Origin: RGDT01 sp964630925
GTDB taxonomy: Bacteria; Planctomycetota; Planctomycetia; Gemmatales; Gemmataceae
Length of the DNA stretch: 64,000 bases
Assembly: GCA_964630925.1 (NCBI GenBank)
Contig: CAZVZK010000032.1
Span: 12,966-76,965 of the forward strand
Reading direction: 5' to 3'
The number at the start of each line of letters is the position of its first letter. Position 1 is the first letter of the stretch. Below, in pieces: positions 41,301 through 50,300 of the stretch. The position numbers were made by a program, and so were the translations under genes. The notes under the pieces are model-generated. The model ran no database searches, was not told the DNA's origin, and worked only from the letters and a program-made list of their open reading frames with translations.

Positions 41301-43131
41301 ACTCCATCTGGCCCCCGGCCCAGACGCGCCCAGGCAGGCCGGCGCCGGGGGCGAAGCGGCACCCCCGGCTGTACAAGGCCAGATCGGCGAGGGCGGGGGC
41401 GGGGCCGGAGGACGAACCGGCGAGCTCCAGCTCCCCCTCACATCCCGCCGGTGCCCAGCATTCGGCGACCTCCCACCCCAGGGCCTCGCGGATCGCCGGG
41501 AGCGAGGCGGCCATCGCCTCGGCGAGCGTCGCGGACTCGGAGAGCGCCCGTGACGTAGCGAGCCGCGCGCGGGCCTGCAGCTCGGCGGCCTTCTGCTGGG
41601 TGCAGTCGCGGAAGACGATCACCCCGCCGCGCTCGCCTTCCCGCAGCCGGATGGGCCGTGCGGACACGTTGATGAAAACGCCGGCCGGCCGGAGCGGGTG
41701 ACGGACCAGGACCTCCACGTCGTCGGCCGATTCCCCAAGAAGGGCCCGTGCCAGCGGTACCTGATCCGGTGGGAACGGGGTGACGCCGTCGGGGAGGAAG
41801 AGGTTGTCGTCCTGGCCCCATCGTTTCGGGGCGGGGCCCAGGTCACCGTGGCCGTGGAGCGCCCGTGCTGCCTGGTTGAAGACCAGGCAGCGGCCCGAAC
41901 CGTCCGCCACGATCACCCCTTCCCCCATGCCGTCCAGGATCGCCTCCATGATGCGGGTCTGCCGGCTGAGCGACTCGGTGCGTTCGGCCACCCTCGCGTC
42001 CAGCGCGTCGTGTGCCTGCCGCAGCTGCTGCTCGGCGCGCTTGCGGTCCTCGATGTCGAGGTTCATGCCGACCCATTTGACGATGCGTCCGTCGGCGTCG
42101 TGTGTCGGGACGGCCCTGGTGGCGTACCAACGGTAAGCCCCGTCGGCCCCCCGGATGCGGAACTCGACGTCCATGCGCAGGCCGGTGGCGACGGACTCCT
42201 CCCACCTCCTCTGAAGGCCCGGGGCGTCATCCGGATGGATCTGCTCGAGCCAGCCGTAGCCGAGCTGGCCGGCCTCGGGCCGCCCCGTGTATTCGCACCA
42301 CTGCCGGCTGAGGTAGTCGCAGAACCCATCGGGGCGGCAGGTCCAGACCAGTTGGGGGAGCGACTCGGTGAGATCGCGGAACCGGCTCTCGCTCTCCGCC
42401 AGCAACCGCTCGGCCTGGCGGCGTTCGGTCACGTCGGTGAAGACGAGGATGACCCCAAGGAACTTGCCGTCCGCCCCGTGGATCGGGGCCGCGCTGTAGT
42501 CGATCGACCGTTCGATGCCGCCCCTGCTACGCAGCAGGGTGTGGTTGGGCAGGCCGACGCCCCGCCCATCGCGGAGGACGCGGGCGAATGGGCTCTCCGC
42601 GGGCAGGCGCGTCTCCTCGTTGACGATGCGGAAGACGTCGTCCAGGGGCTTGCCCTCGGCCCCCTCCGGCCACCCGGACCAGGCCTGGGCGGCCGGGTTG
42701 ATGAACGTCACCCTGCCGTCCGGGCCGGTGGCGATGACGGCATCCCCGATGCTGGCGAGGGTCACCCGCAGCCGCTCGCGTTCGGTGGCGATGCCGCGGT
42801 TCGCTTGGCGCAGTTGTGCGAGGAGGTGGATGAGGAAGGCGGAGAGGCCGATGAACATCGCCAGCCCGAGCAGGTCGCGTGGCCGGGCCAGGGTGAAGTC
42901 GAAAGGGGGATCGAGGAGGAAGAATGCCGCGGCGGGTGCGGCCAGGGCGGCGGCGAGGAGGCCCGGCCCTCTGCCGCCGAACCACGCACAGAAGGCGACG
43001 GCGGGGAACAGCAGAAGATAAGGCAGGTCGCTGCCCAGGGCCGGATGGAGCGGCCAGCGGAGGAACATGGCCGCCGCCACGGCAGGCAGAACGACGCCGT
43101 AGCGGGCGAGCATGGGGGCTGCGACAGCCAT
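38323..43131 (-). CDS. Large hybrid histidine kinase (DUF4118-like membrane region, multiple PAS, GAF, HisKA, HATPase, REC, REC, HPt)
   Basis: A 1,602-residue sensor kinase. Residues about 5-110 hold four membrane helices of the DUF4118/KdpD type, so it lacks a large periplasmic domain. Then come PAS domains (from about 120, SIGDAVIATGPDG; further ones near 245, 385, 690 and 815), with a GAF near 530-680 (GAGLPGRVWAGG). HisKA carries H978 (NMSHEIRTP) and the HATPase has DTGIGIP and GGTGLGL. The first receiver-like domain is degenerate: the acidic pocket reads VMGN instead of the usual D-D. The second receiver is intact (LAEDN, D1406) and the C-terminal HPt has H1542 (AAHSLKG). This is a complete phosphorelay in one chain (H-D-H) needing a downstream response regulator that is not adjacent. 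GAGG lies 5 nt before the ATG. Confidence 0.92.
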   Translation of the reverse strand: MAVAAPMLARYGVVLPAVAAAMFLRWPLHPALGSDLPYLLLFPAVAFCAWFGGRGPGLLAAALAAPAAAFFLLDPPFDFTLARPRDLLGLAMFIGLSAFLIHLLAQLRQANRGIATERERLRVTLASIGDAVIATGPDGRVTFINPAAQAWSGWPEGAEGKPLDDVFRIVNEETRLPAESPFARVLRDGRGVGLPNHTLLRSRGGIERSIDYSAAPIHGADGKFLGVILVFTDVTERRQAERLLAESESRFRDLTESLPQLVWTCRPDGFCDYLSRQWCEYTGRPEAGQLGYGWLEQIHPDDAPGLQRRWEESVATGLRMDVEFRIRGADGAYRWYATRAVPTHDADGRIVKWVGMNLDIEDRKRAEQQLRQAHDALDARVAERTESLSRQTRIMEAILDGMGEGVIVADGSGRCLVFNQAARALHGHGDLGPAPKRWGQDDNLFLPDGVTPFPPDQVPLARALLGESADDVEVLVRHPLRPAGVFINVSARPIRLREGERGGVIVFRDCTQQKAAELQARARLATSRALSESATLAEAMAASLPAIREALGWEVAECWAPAGCEGELELAGSSSGPAPALADLALYSRGCRFAPGAGLPGRVWAGGQMEWVEDLAADPNFLRAEPAAKAGLRSGLAFPIVSGGRALAVLDFLMSDTAAPGRDVLSTLEGLAGQIGQFIERRTAEASLAAVSRRLQAVLDAATEVSVIATDTEGTITVFNTGAERMLGYSAEEMIGRRTPALIHLEEEVTSHASSLAKRFGEPVAGFDVFVAHARRGGHEEREWTYVRKNGTRLAVNLVVTALRDEQGAVNGFLGVATDVTARKRAVDELRANEALLRQFIAHAPAAIAMLDKDMRYVQVSDRWTRDYHLDGMDIIGRGHYEVFPDIPERWKEIHRRVLAGAVESCDEDPFPRQDGSTEWLQWEARPWQEAGGGIGGLIFFTQVITDRKRAEEELRQAKVAAEAASRAKSEFLANMSHEIRTPLNGILGMTDLALDTDLDPDQRDLLSTVKTSGESLLGVINDILDFSKVEAGKLDLDPHPFALRGSLGDLLKPLALRAHKKGLELVSDVRPDVPDGLVTDLGRLRQVLVNLAGNAIKFTAKGEVVVRVEAESITQGEAVLRFSVTDTGIGIPAGKLHSIFDPFSQADASTTRQYGGTGLGLSISSRLVELMGGRLWADSVEGRGSTFHFTARCGVRPEAGGGPSPPELDGLPVLLVMGNAAGRSAIAEVLTSWRLRPSSAASLSEGLAELRRAQDAGEPFPILILDASAGREDEAERSGRALQTANAGTAIILLSSADRGDVARWSGVAVTATLPKPPKHSDLLEALQSAVGGRPRTGEAGREERGSVSAELPPLRILLAEDNPVNQRVACLMLEKQGHNVTIAVNGREAAAALGRDTFDVVLMDVQMPEMDGLAAAAAIRQRETGTGRHVPILALTANAMKGDREKCLAAGMDGYVTKPLRAAELWDALQGVVPVEGPADPREEPPPVLVLDAALGSVGGDRGLLLEMVALFKETGPGLLSTIEDGLDKGEPRKVENAAHSLKGSAGVFGAQALMQAAERLESMGREGRLEGGREAFAGLQAELSRLLAALAAFDSKTAR

Positions 43132-43502
43132 CTACACCTCGAGATGGGCCGATGTCATGAGTCCAACGTTGGAGTCACACACGTGATGGGGGATGGGTGA
43201 TGGTCGGGCGGTCGCCTCTCACGCGGCACGAGGGCGGCTTCATGGCCCGAGTCAGCAATGCAGAAGGGCGTAGATGCTCGAGTCACAGAGCAGAGCGCCA
43301 CCAGCACAACTAGAAAAGATAACCGATCGGCGGGGCCGCTGGCTAGCACGATTATCCTTCCTCATAGTACAGAGAACGCGGATTGTGCGGGTCGTCGGGG
43401 TTGCGAATCCTGACGGGGCCACCCCAACCCGCAGCACTTCGCGCTCGGGGGTGCCACGGGCTGGCCTTGTACGGCCCGGGTTATGGTTGGCCGACCTGCG
43501 CG

Positions 43503-43832
43503 TCATCGCCGGATGGAGATCCGGTTGCGGGGCCACCTCGCCAGGCGCGGCCTGATCTCGGTGACGCGGTAGCCATGGCGCACCATCTCGGCGAATCGGG
43601 AGAAGGGCGCGGAAGCGGCCAGGACGCTCCATCTGCTGTCGGCATCCGCTCCGCGCGGCGCGAGGCCGTCTACCGGCGGGCGGCGGCCTTCGGTCCGGCA
43701 GGCGATCCCCCATCCGGCCCGGTGATGCCCGGCCCCGGGCCGTCCGGGCCCCCCGGCTCTGCCGGCCTTCGCCGCAAGGGGCAGACGAGAGACACGGTTC
43801 GCAAGTAGCGATTCGTCGATTTGGTCATCCAT
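43503..43832 (-). CDS. Possible small hypothetical protein (doubtful)
   Basis: A 109-codon frame starts at an ATG at 43832 (MDDQIDESLLANRVSRLPL) and ends in a basic tail (RPRLARWPRNRISIRR). No Shine-Dalgarno sequence precedes the ATG, and the frame extends far upstream without a stop, as expected for random high-GC sequence. No family was recognised. It may be a gene remnant or chance frame. Confidence 0.2.
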   Translation of the reverse strand: MDDQIDESLLANRVSRLPLAAKAGRAGGPGRPGAGHHRAGWGIACRTEGRRPPVDGLAPRGADADSRWSVLAASAPFSRFAEMVRHGYRVTEIRPRLARWPRNRISIRR

Positions 43833-43837
43833 ATAAT
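43832..43837 (+). promoter_or_regulatory. Possible -10 element (TATAAT) upstream of the ECF sigma gene
   Basis: A perfect TATAAT within CCATATAATGG, unusual in sequence this GC-rich, lies about 120 bp upstream of the ECF sigma start. No convincing TTGACA-like -35 lies at 16-18 bp spacing, so the assignment is weak. Confidence 0.3.
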
Positions 43838-43957
43838 GGCAGGGCTCGCTGCCGAGTCGGTGATCCTCACCCGTGCCCGCAGGGGTCGCCGCTCGGGTCC
43901 GGACCACGTTTCCGGGACCAATGTGGGACTTCCCTGATTTGCTGACAGGACCGGACA

Positions 43958-44581
43958 ATGTTGCGAGTGGACGATGAAGCGAGCAAGGGCACCAGGAGCT
44001 CGGCGACCTCGCCGAGTCTTCTGGATGGCCTGCGGGCCCAAGATCCGGACTCCTGGCGGCGGCTCGTTTCCCTGTACGGGCCGCTGGTCGCCGCGTGGTG
44101 CCGGCGTCTCGGCTTGCAGGCCGCGGATGTGGACGACGTGATCCAGGAGGTGTTCCATGTGGTCCTGCGGCGCGTGGATGACTTTCGCAAGACGAATGCG
44201 GGAGACACATTCCGCGGCTGGCTATGGACGATCGCGCGGAACAAGGTGGGGGACCACTGGCGGCGCAAGGCCGCTCAACCCCAGCCTGCCGGGGGGTCGG
44301 CGATCCGGGAGCGGCTCGACCAGATCCCGGAATCGGAAGACCCCGAGAGCCGCGATGCCTCCTCGGAACTGACCGTCGGCCTGCACCAGCGAGCGCTGGA
44401 GCTGGTCCGTAGCCAATTCGAGGAGAAGACCTGGAAGGCGTTCTGGATGGTGGTCTGTGAAAGCCGGCGGGCGGACCAGGTGGCCGAGGAGCTTCTGCTA
44501 AGCCTAAACGCCGTCTACCTCGCCAAGTCGCGGGTGCTGTGCGCCCTGCGCGCGGCCCTGGGGGAAATGCCGCTGGAATGA
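43958..44581 (+). CDS. ECF-subfamily RNA polymerase sigma factor
   Basis: A 207-residue alternative sigma factor. Region 2 (about residues 25-95) has DVDDVIQEVFHVVLRRVDDF and the promoter-melting motif FRGWLWTIARNK. Region 4 (about 135-200) has the recognition-helix-like stretch QVAEELLLSLNAVYLAKSRVL. Length and sequence fit planctomycete ECF factors that sit next to Ser/Thr kinase genes. The kinase gene starts 47 bp downstream on the same strand and probably shares its transcript. That kinase carries an anti-sigma-type zinc finger, so it likely controls this factor. The ribosome site is weak (AGGA about 10 nt before the ATG). Confidence 0.9.
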   Translation: MLRVDDEASKGTRSSATSPSLLDGLRAQDPDSWRRLVSLYGPLVAAWCRRLGLQAADVDDVIQEVFHVVLRRVDDFRKTNAGDTFRGWLWTIARNKVGDHWRRKAAQPQPAGGSAIRERLDQIPESEDPESRDASSELTVGLHQRALELVRSQFEEKTWKAFWMVVCESRRADQVAEELLLSLNAVYLAKSRVLCALRAALGEMPLE

Positions 44582-44628
44582 CGGCCCCGCGTGGGGCCGA
44601 CCCGGGCGGCCACAGCGGAGGACACGTG

Positions 44629-46611
44629 ATGAAGACCCAGGGCGACACCGATTGCGGGGATGCCTGCCCTCCGACGGAACGGCTGTCCGCCTACAGCCTG
44701 GGGGCGCTGTCCCCGCATGGGATCGAGGTCGTCGCCGCCCACCTCGATACCTGCCCACGCTGCCTGAGGGCCCTCGGCCGTCTCGCCGCCCCTGCGGATC
44801 CCCTCCTGGATTCGCTGGCCGGCTTGCGTGGCATCCCGGCGCGGCGCACGCCCGAGGAGACGTTCCTCGTCGAGCAGCTTGCCGGGATCTGCTTCAAGCA
44901 GCCTTCCCCTGCTCCTGGTCCTTGCCGCGCCGCGTTGCCGGGCCGGATCGGCCCCTACGAGATCCTGGAGCCGCTGGGCGAGGGCGGCATGGGGTCGGTC
45001 TACAAGGCCCGCCACATCCTCCTGGGGAAGGTGGTGGCGCTGAAGGTGTTATCCGGGGGACGTGGGACGGACGAGGCCGCGGTCGCGCGGTTCATGCAGG
45101 AGATGAAGGCGGCCGGGCAGCTCAGTCACCCGAACATCGTCGTCGCCCACGACGCCGGGATTGACTCCCTCCCCTACCTGGCGATGGAGTTCCTCGAGGG
45201 GATGGATCTGTCGCGGCTCGTCCAGGAACAGGGGCCCCTGCCAGTCCCCGAGGCGTGCGAGTGCGTTCGGCAGGCCGCGCTGGCCTTGCAGCACGCCTTC
45301 GATTGCGGTCTCGTCCACCGCGACATCAAGCCGTCGAACCTCCTGCTCACCCCCGAGGGCTGCATCAAGCTGCTCGACCTGGGCCTGGCCCGTCTGGGGG
45401 CCGACCTGCCGGCAAGCGGCAAGCCGGCCGGGTGCGACGGCTCGCTCACTTCGGCCGGTGCGGTGATGGGGACGATCGATTACATCTCCCCCGAGCAGTT
45501 GCGTGACAGCCGCTCCGTCGATATCCGCGCCGACCTCTACAGCCTCGGCTGCACCCTGTACCAGCTCCTGGCCGGGGCCGCTCCTTTCGACGGCGTCGAG
45601 GGCGGCCACCTCGGCAAGCAGATGGCGCACCTGCGCGAGCCGGCCCCTCGCATCCGCCTGATGCGTCCCGAGGTGCCGGAGGAGCTGGGGATCGTCGTGG
45701 AGCGGCTGCTGGCCAAGAACCCCGACTACCGTTTCAAGACACCAGCGGACGTGGCTGCCGCCCTGGAGCCGTTCTCGGCCGGTTGCACGCTCCGGGGGCT
45801 GACCCCGCGCTCGACGCGCGATGGCAGCCACGCCAGGGGCGTCGCTCCCCTGGGGCGGCCTGGCCAGCCCTTCTCGCGGCGGGCTCCCGCGGGCCCGCCG
45901 GCCCCCTCCGGGCAGCCCCACGCGGGGATCTGGATCACGGCCGCGTTGATCTTCCTTATGGCCGTCGGGGCCGTGCTGATCGTGATGCGGCCCCCAGGGG
46001 AAGATCCGAACGGGGGCGGTGCCCGGAGGCCGGAGCCGCTCCTGCTCGAGTCCTTTGAAGGGGAGCAGTTCCGCACCGAGGCGCGGGGAGTGCGGATGCT
46101 CGGGCAGATCGGGGTCGCCGACCTGGTGCGCCAGGGGAAGGACTCGCTCCGCATCCGCGCCCGGCTTTCCGAGGCAGCACACCTGGCGCTCGTCGCCTAT
46201 CGACCCGACGGTAAGGATGTCCTGTGCGCGCCCTTGCAGGACGAGGACCTTCGTCCGTCCAAGGCCCTCGTATTCCCCGGGGAGGGATTGCTTCCGCTGG
46301 AGGAGCCGGGGATGCACGCCTTCGTCCTGGTGGCCGGGCGTCGGCCGCTTCCGCCCTACGGCCGCTGGCGGACCGGACCGGCCGCCTGGCCCGAGGCGTC
46401 CCGCGGCGCTCGCGGGGTCTGGAAATTCGACGGCCGCGAGGTCATCGCGCTGAACCCGGAGAGGGCGGCGCTGGCGGCGCCGGCGCCGCCCGGATTGCAC
46501 GCCCTGTGCGATCTCCTGGCGGCCCGCCCCGGGGTGGACGCCGTCCAGGCGGTCGCGTTCTGGGTCCAACCGGAGCCGCCGCCGCAGGAGACGAGCTCTT
46601 CGCCCAAATGA
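44629..46611 (+). CDS. Membrane Ser/Thr protein kinase with N-terminal anti-sigma-type zinc finger
   Basis: A 660-residue protein. The ATG at 44629 has GGAGG 7 nt upstream and is preferred over an earlier in-frame ATG (44539) that overlaps the sigma gene. Residues 38-45 form H-x3-C-x2-C (HLDTCPRC), as in zf-HC2 anti-sigma zinc fingers. The kinase domain (about 109-375) has the G-loop GEGGMGSVY (117-125), K139, HRDIKPSN with catalytic D232, DLG instead of DFG at D250, and an SPE motif after GTIDYI. One transmembrane helix lies at about 432-453, followed by an outer domain of about 200 residues with no recognised family. The zinc finger and kinase are predicted cytoplasmic and the C-terminal part extracytoplasmic. 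The gene sits between two ECF sigma genes, which suggests it senses outside signals and controls one or both factors (inference). Confidence 0.9.
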   Translation: MKTQGDTDCGDACPPTERLSAYSLGALSPHGIEVVAAHLDTCPRCLRALGRLAAPADPLLDSLAGLRGIPARRTPEETFLVEQLAGICFKQPSPAPGPCRAALPGRIGPYEILEPLGEGGMGSVYKARHILLGKVVALKVLSGGRGTDEAAVARFMQEMKAAGQLSHPNIVVAHDAGIDSLPYLAMEFLEGMDLSRLVQEQGPLPVPEACECVRQAALALQHAFDCGLVHRDIKPSNLLLTPEGCIKLLDLGLARLGADLPASGKPAGCDGSLTSAGAVMGTIDYISPEQLRDSRSVDIRADLYSLGCTLYQLLAGAAPFDGVEGGHLGKQMAHLREPAPRIRLMRPEVPEELGIVVERLLAKNPDYRFKTPADVAAALEPFSAGCTLRGLTPRSTRDGSHARGVAPLGRPGQPFSRRAPAGPPAPSGQPHAGIWITAALIFLMAVGAVLIVMRPPGEDPNGGGARRPEPLLLESFEGEQFRTEARGVRMLGQIGVADLVRQGKDSLRIRARLSEAAHLALVAYRPDGKDVLCAPLQDEDLRPSKALVFPGEGLLPLEEPGMHAFVLVAGRRPLPPYGRWRTGPAAWPEASRGARGVWKFDGREVIALNPERAALAAPAPPGLHALCDLLAARPGVDAVQAVAFWVQPEPPPQETSSSPK

Positions 46612-46710
46612 CGCGAGGAAGGAGCCGGCTGACCGAGGAGGGCACCTCCTCGATGTCCGTCAAGCCTTGGTGCGCGCCTGCGCCAGCAACGAGCAGGGAG
46701 GGAGCAGGGG

Positions 46711-47286
46711 ATGACAGACGAACAGCAGCTCGTCGCGCTATGCAAGTCGGGGAGGATGGATGCATTCGGCGAGCTGGTGCGACGGCACCAGTCCCGGTTA
46801 TTCACCCAGGTGTCCCGGATTCTCCCTAACGAGGAGGACGCCCGCGATGTGGTGCAGAGCACCTTCCTGCTCGCCTACCAGGCTCTCGACCGGTTCGAGG
46901 GTCGCAGCGATTTCTCCACCTGGCTGTACCGCATCGGCGTGAACACCGCCTTCACGTTCAAGCGGAAGCAGCGGCCGCTGGCGAGCATCGACGCCTCCCG
47001 GGGCGGCGCGGGGATGGATTGCCCGGATCGATCCCGTGGCAGCGAGCCGGCCGCCGGGCTCGTCTGCTCGGAGGAGGCGACGCTCGTCGTGAAGGCACTG
47101 GGCCGGTTATCGACCCCCGATCGCACCTTGCTGATCATGAAGGACGTGGACGGGCTCCGCTACGAGGAGCTGGCGGCCATCCTCCGCATCCCGATCGGGA
47201 CGGTGCGGAGCCGGCTTCACCGTGCCCGCCTGAAGCTCCGCGGGCTGCTCGCGCGGGAAGGCATGGTCGATCAGGGGGGCCGGTGA
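46711..47286 (+). CDS. ECF-subfamily RNA polymerase sigma factor (RpoE-like)
   Basis: A 191-residue sigma factor distinct from the one at 43958. Region 2 has the motifs LPNEEDARDVVQSTFLLAYQ and FSTWLYRIGVNTAF. Region 4 has LRYEELAAILRIPIGTVRSR with the helix-turn-helix, near residues 145-180. The ATG at 46711 follows GGAG. The gene starts 99 bp after the kinase gene on the same strand and probably belongs to the same cluster. It ends 24 bp from the convergent cytochrome gene. Which sigma factor, if either, is bound by the kinase's zinc finger cannot be told from the sequence. Confidence 0.92.
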   Translation: MTDEQQLVALCKSGRMDAFGELVRRHQSRLFTQVSRILPNEEDARDVVQSTFLLAYQALDRFEGRSDFSTWLYRIGVNTAFTFKRKQRPLASIDASRGGAGMDCPDRSRGSEPAAGLVCSEEATLVVKALGRLSTPDRTLLIMKDVDGLRYEELAAILRIPIGTVRSRLHRARLKLRGLLAREGMVDQGGR

Positions 47287-47310
47287 CGCCTGCCCTCGCC
47301 TGGGGCGATC

Positions 47311-50300
47311 TTACTTCCCCAGCGCGTGGATGGTGTTGTGGATCACCCCGGTCACCAGCCGGCCGTCCGCGCCCTTGATGCGATACCTGACCTCCATGCC
47401 CCACGTCGGCCCCAGGTCCGGGATCTCCAGCGACACCGTCCTGCCGTCCCGGCCCAGCGACGCGCCCTTGACCGCCAGCGGCTTCTCGCCGATGTGCTTC
47501 GACCCGTATTGCTTGCTCCGCACCAGGCCCCACACCCTGACCTCGTAATTCTTCGCCGACGCCACGTCGGCCGGGTCGAGCGTGTCGGTGAACGTGATCT
47601 CCAGGGTCTTCTTCCGCGCCTTGAGGCCGACGGGCAGGTCGGCGGGCTTGCCGGTGTGGCGCACCCGGTAGAAGCCGCCCGGCCGCGTCTGGTTGCCGGC
47701 CCACGCGAACATGCCGCAGGCGTAGAGCTGGCCGTCCGTCGGGTGGAACCGCCCGCGCATGATGCCGGTGGGAGACGGGGGCAGCGGCAAGGCGCACATG
47801 CCGCCCTGCGCCTCGCCGGCCACGTCCTCATGGGGGACGACGTAGATCTTGCCGTGTCCGTAGGAGAGGTTGAGCAGCGAGCCCTTGAGCGGCCCCCACT
47901 TGGCGCTCGTCACCCACAGCAGCTCGGCCGGCGAGCGGTCGAAGGCGTTGGTGATCCAGCACAGCGGCTGCTTCATCGCCGAGTCCGAGGTGTCGGTGAT
48001 GTCGGTGTGGCCCCACATGTTGCCGTAGAAGCCGCCTTTCGTGACGCGGTTGATGCGGTTCTTCGGCGTCCAGAAGCCCTCCTGGTCGGTGACGAAGAAC
48101 GTGCCGTCCGGGTTCAGGCAGACGCCGTTGGCGGCCCGGAAGCCCGTGGCCAGGATCTCCGTCCTCGCCCCGTCCTTGCTGACCTTCAAGAGTGTGCCGT
48201 GGTGCGGGACGAGGGCGGGCAGGGCGTGGCGGCCGCTCTTGGCGTAGTAGAAGTTGCCCTCGTCGTCGGTCTGCAGGCCCATGGCGAACTCGTGGAAATG
48301 CTCCGTCACCTGGTGGTCGTTGTTGAAGCACTCGTAGAAGTCCGTCTCCCCGTCGCCGTTGAGGTCGTGCAGCCGCACGATCTGATCGCGGCACGAGACG
48401 TGGATGTTGCCGTCGCGGAGCTTCAGCCCCAGGGGCTGGAACAGGCCGCTGGCGATGCGCTGCCAGGAGAGGCCGGCCTCGGGCCTGTCCAGGCCGCTCA
48501 CCATCCAGACGTCGCCGTCCCACGAGCAGACGGCGGCGCGCTTGCCGTCGGGGTAGAAGTCGAAGCCCGTGAGGCGGAGCTGGGCGTTCCACGGGTTCTT
48601 CTCGGGCAACGCGAGGGTGTCCACGGCGAACGGGCCGTCGTCCTTGCCGGCCGTCACCGGCGTCTTGAGGATCTCGGGCCAGCGCTTCGGGCCGCCCTCG
48701 GTCAGGGGCTTGAGTGCCCTCGGTGCGGGGGATGACCGGGCGAACGCCGTGAGCGCCTCGGGCTCCCCCCGGGCCATCAGGACCTTCACACGCGTCGGCG
48801 TCTCCTTCGCGGGGATGGACAGGGCCCAGTAGCCGTCCTTCTTCGCCAGCGAGACGCGGCCGTCGCCCACGGCGGCGACGGACGCCGACTCCGGGGCGAT
48901 GCGGGCCAACAGCGCCTTCTTCGATGCGCCGACCTCCAGCGTCCGGGTGAACACGACGCCCTTGCGCTTCGGATCGGCCTCGGCCCCGGCGGCCTCCAGG
49001 ATGCGCGTGCCGCCCACGGTGTACGAGAGGATGGTCACGTCGCCGAAGTGGTACGCCCCGAGGTAGCGTGCCCAGGTCCGGGGCAGCGGGCCGTAGGGCC
49101 GTTTGTCCCTGCCCCTGGGCCGGGGGTCGGAGAAGGTGCCCGTCTCGGGGTCGGCCCAGCCCGGCCCGACGGGGTTGGCGACCTGCACCTCGCCGGCCAG
49201 CTTCGGATGGACGCCGTGCCTGCCGTTGAAGTGGATGCCGTTCCAGTCGATGAAGCCGTCGCCGGACCACGCCGCCGCGAGGCGCATGGTGTCGTGGTCG
49301 AAGAGGGCCCAGTGCCTGCCGCGCGAGACGCCGCCGGCCCCGGGATCGAGCCGGGAGGCGATGCCCTTGTAGGCGAAGTTGGGGCCGGGGCCGCCGACCT
49401 CGTAGGTGTTCATCAGGCTCGGGCCGTAATCCATCGTCACCCACGGCTCCACGTTCGACGCGGTCGGCCCGAACGTCGTGCCCCTGGGGAGGCCGGCCAG
49501 GTAGGCGGCGTCGGCCTTGGCGTACCGCGTCGGGTTGTGCGGCCTGAGGAAGGCCTCGCGGATGTAGTGGATCACATCGTACTTCTGGCGGGGGACCATC
49601 CAGGTCTGCGGGGCCATCATCCCGTAGCCGCGCGTGACGGTCTGGTACAGGGCGTGGATGTCGTGGCCGTTCTTGAAGGTGGCGGAGGCGAAGCGGGGGG
49701 AGGTGGGCATGGAGCCGGGGGCGTCCTTGGTGCCGTGGCAGTTGGCGCAGACGCGGGTGTAGATCGCCTCGCCCCGGCGGAACGCCTTGTCGTCGAGCGC
49801 CTTGATCAGCCCCGCGTGATCGAGGTCCTTCTCGTACTCCGCGACCACGGCGGGGGCCTGCGTCGGGCGCAGCTCCTTCGCCCGTGCCGGCCCCCTCTCG
49901 GCGATCTCGATGAGGTACCTGGCCAGGTCGAGGAACTGCTGCCGGTCCGAGAGGAGGTTCGCCAGCCCGTCGGGCATGAGCGACTGCCTGGAGAGGGAGC
50001 GTTTCTCGATGTCGGCCTTGGCGACGGTGAGACGCCTCCCGTTCGCCGACGGGTCGATGATCGTGACGGAATCCTTGTCCTCCGCGGCGAGGAGGCCCGA
50101 AAGTGTTTTCCCCGAGGCCGTCTGGATGACGACGGTCTCGTAGCCCTTCTTCACGGACTTGGACGGGAGCAGCACCGACTCGATCAGGTATTCCGCGCCC
50201 GCCTCCTTGCCGGCCTTCGCGATGTCCGGGCCGAAGAGAGCCCCCGCGTCCCCGTCGTGGCACCTGGCGCAGGCGAGGAACGGCTGGAAGAACAGGACCG

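Larger units (their letters stand above)
43132..43957. other. Divergent intergenic region, 826 bp
   Basis: This is the longest stretch without a confident gene. It separates the minus-strand kinase (start 43131) from the plus-strand ECF sigma gene (start 43958). Several frames stay open because of high GC, but none has a clear ribosome site or recognisable domain. The best candidate is a 109-codon minus-strand frame (43503-43832). A perfect TATAAT is at 43832-43837 on the plus strand. Confidence 0.5.

Noticed and set aside
43252..43808. Several open frames of 90-150 codons between the kinase and the ECF sigma gene
   Set aside because: They overlap each other on both strands, have no ribosome sites and are rich in R, P, G and A, as expected by chance at this GC content.
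44539..44628. Earlier start of the Ser/Thr kinase at 44539
   Set aside because: It overlaps the ECF sigma gene; the ATG at 44629 has GGAGG at ideal distance.
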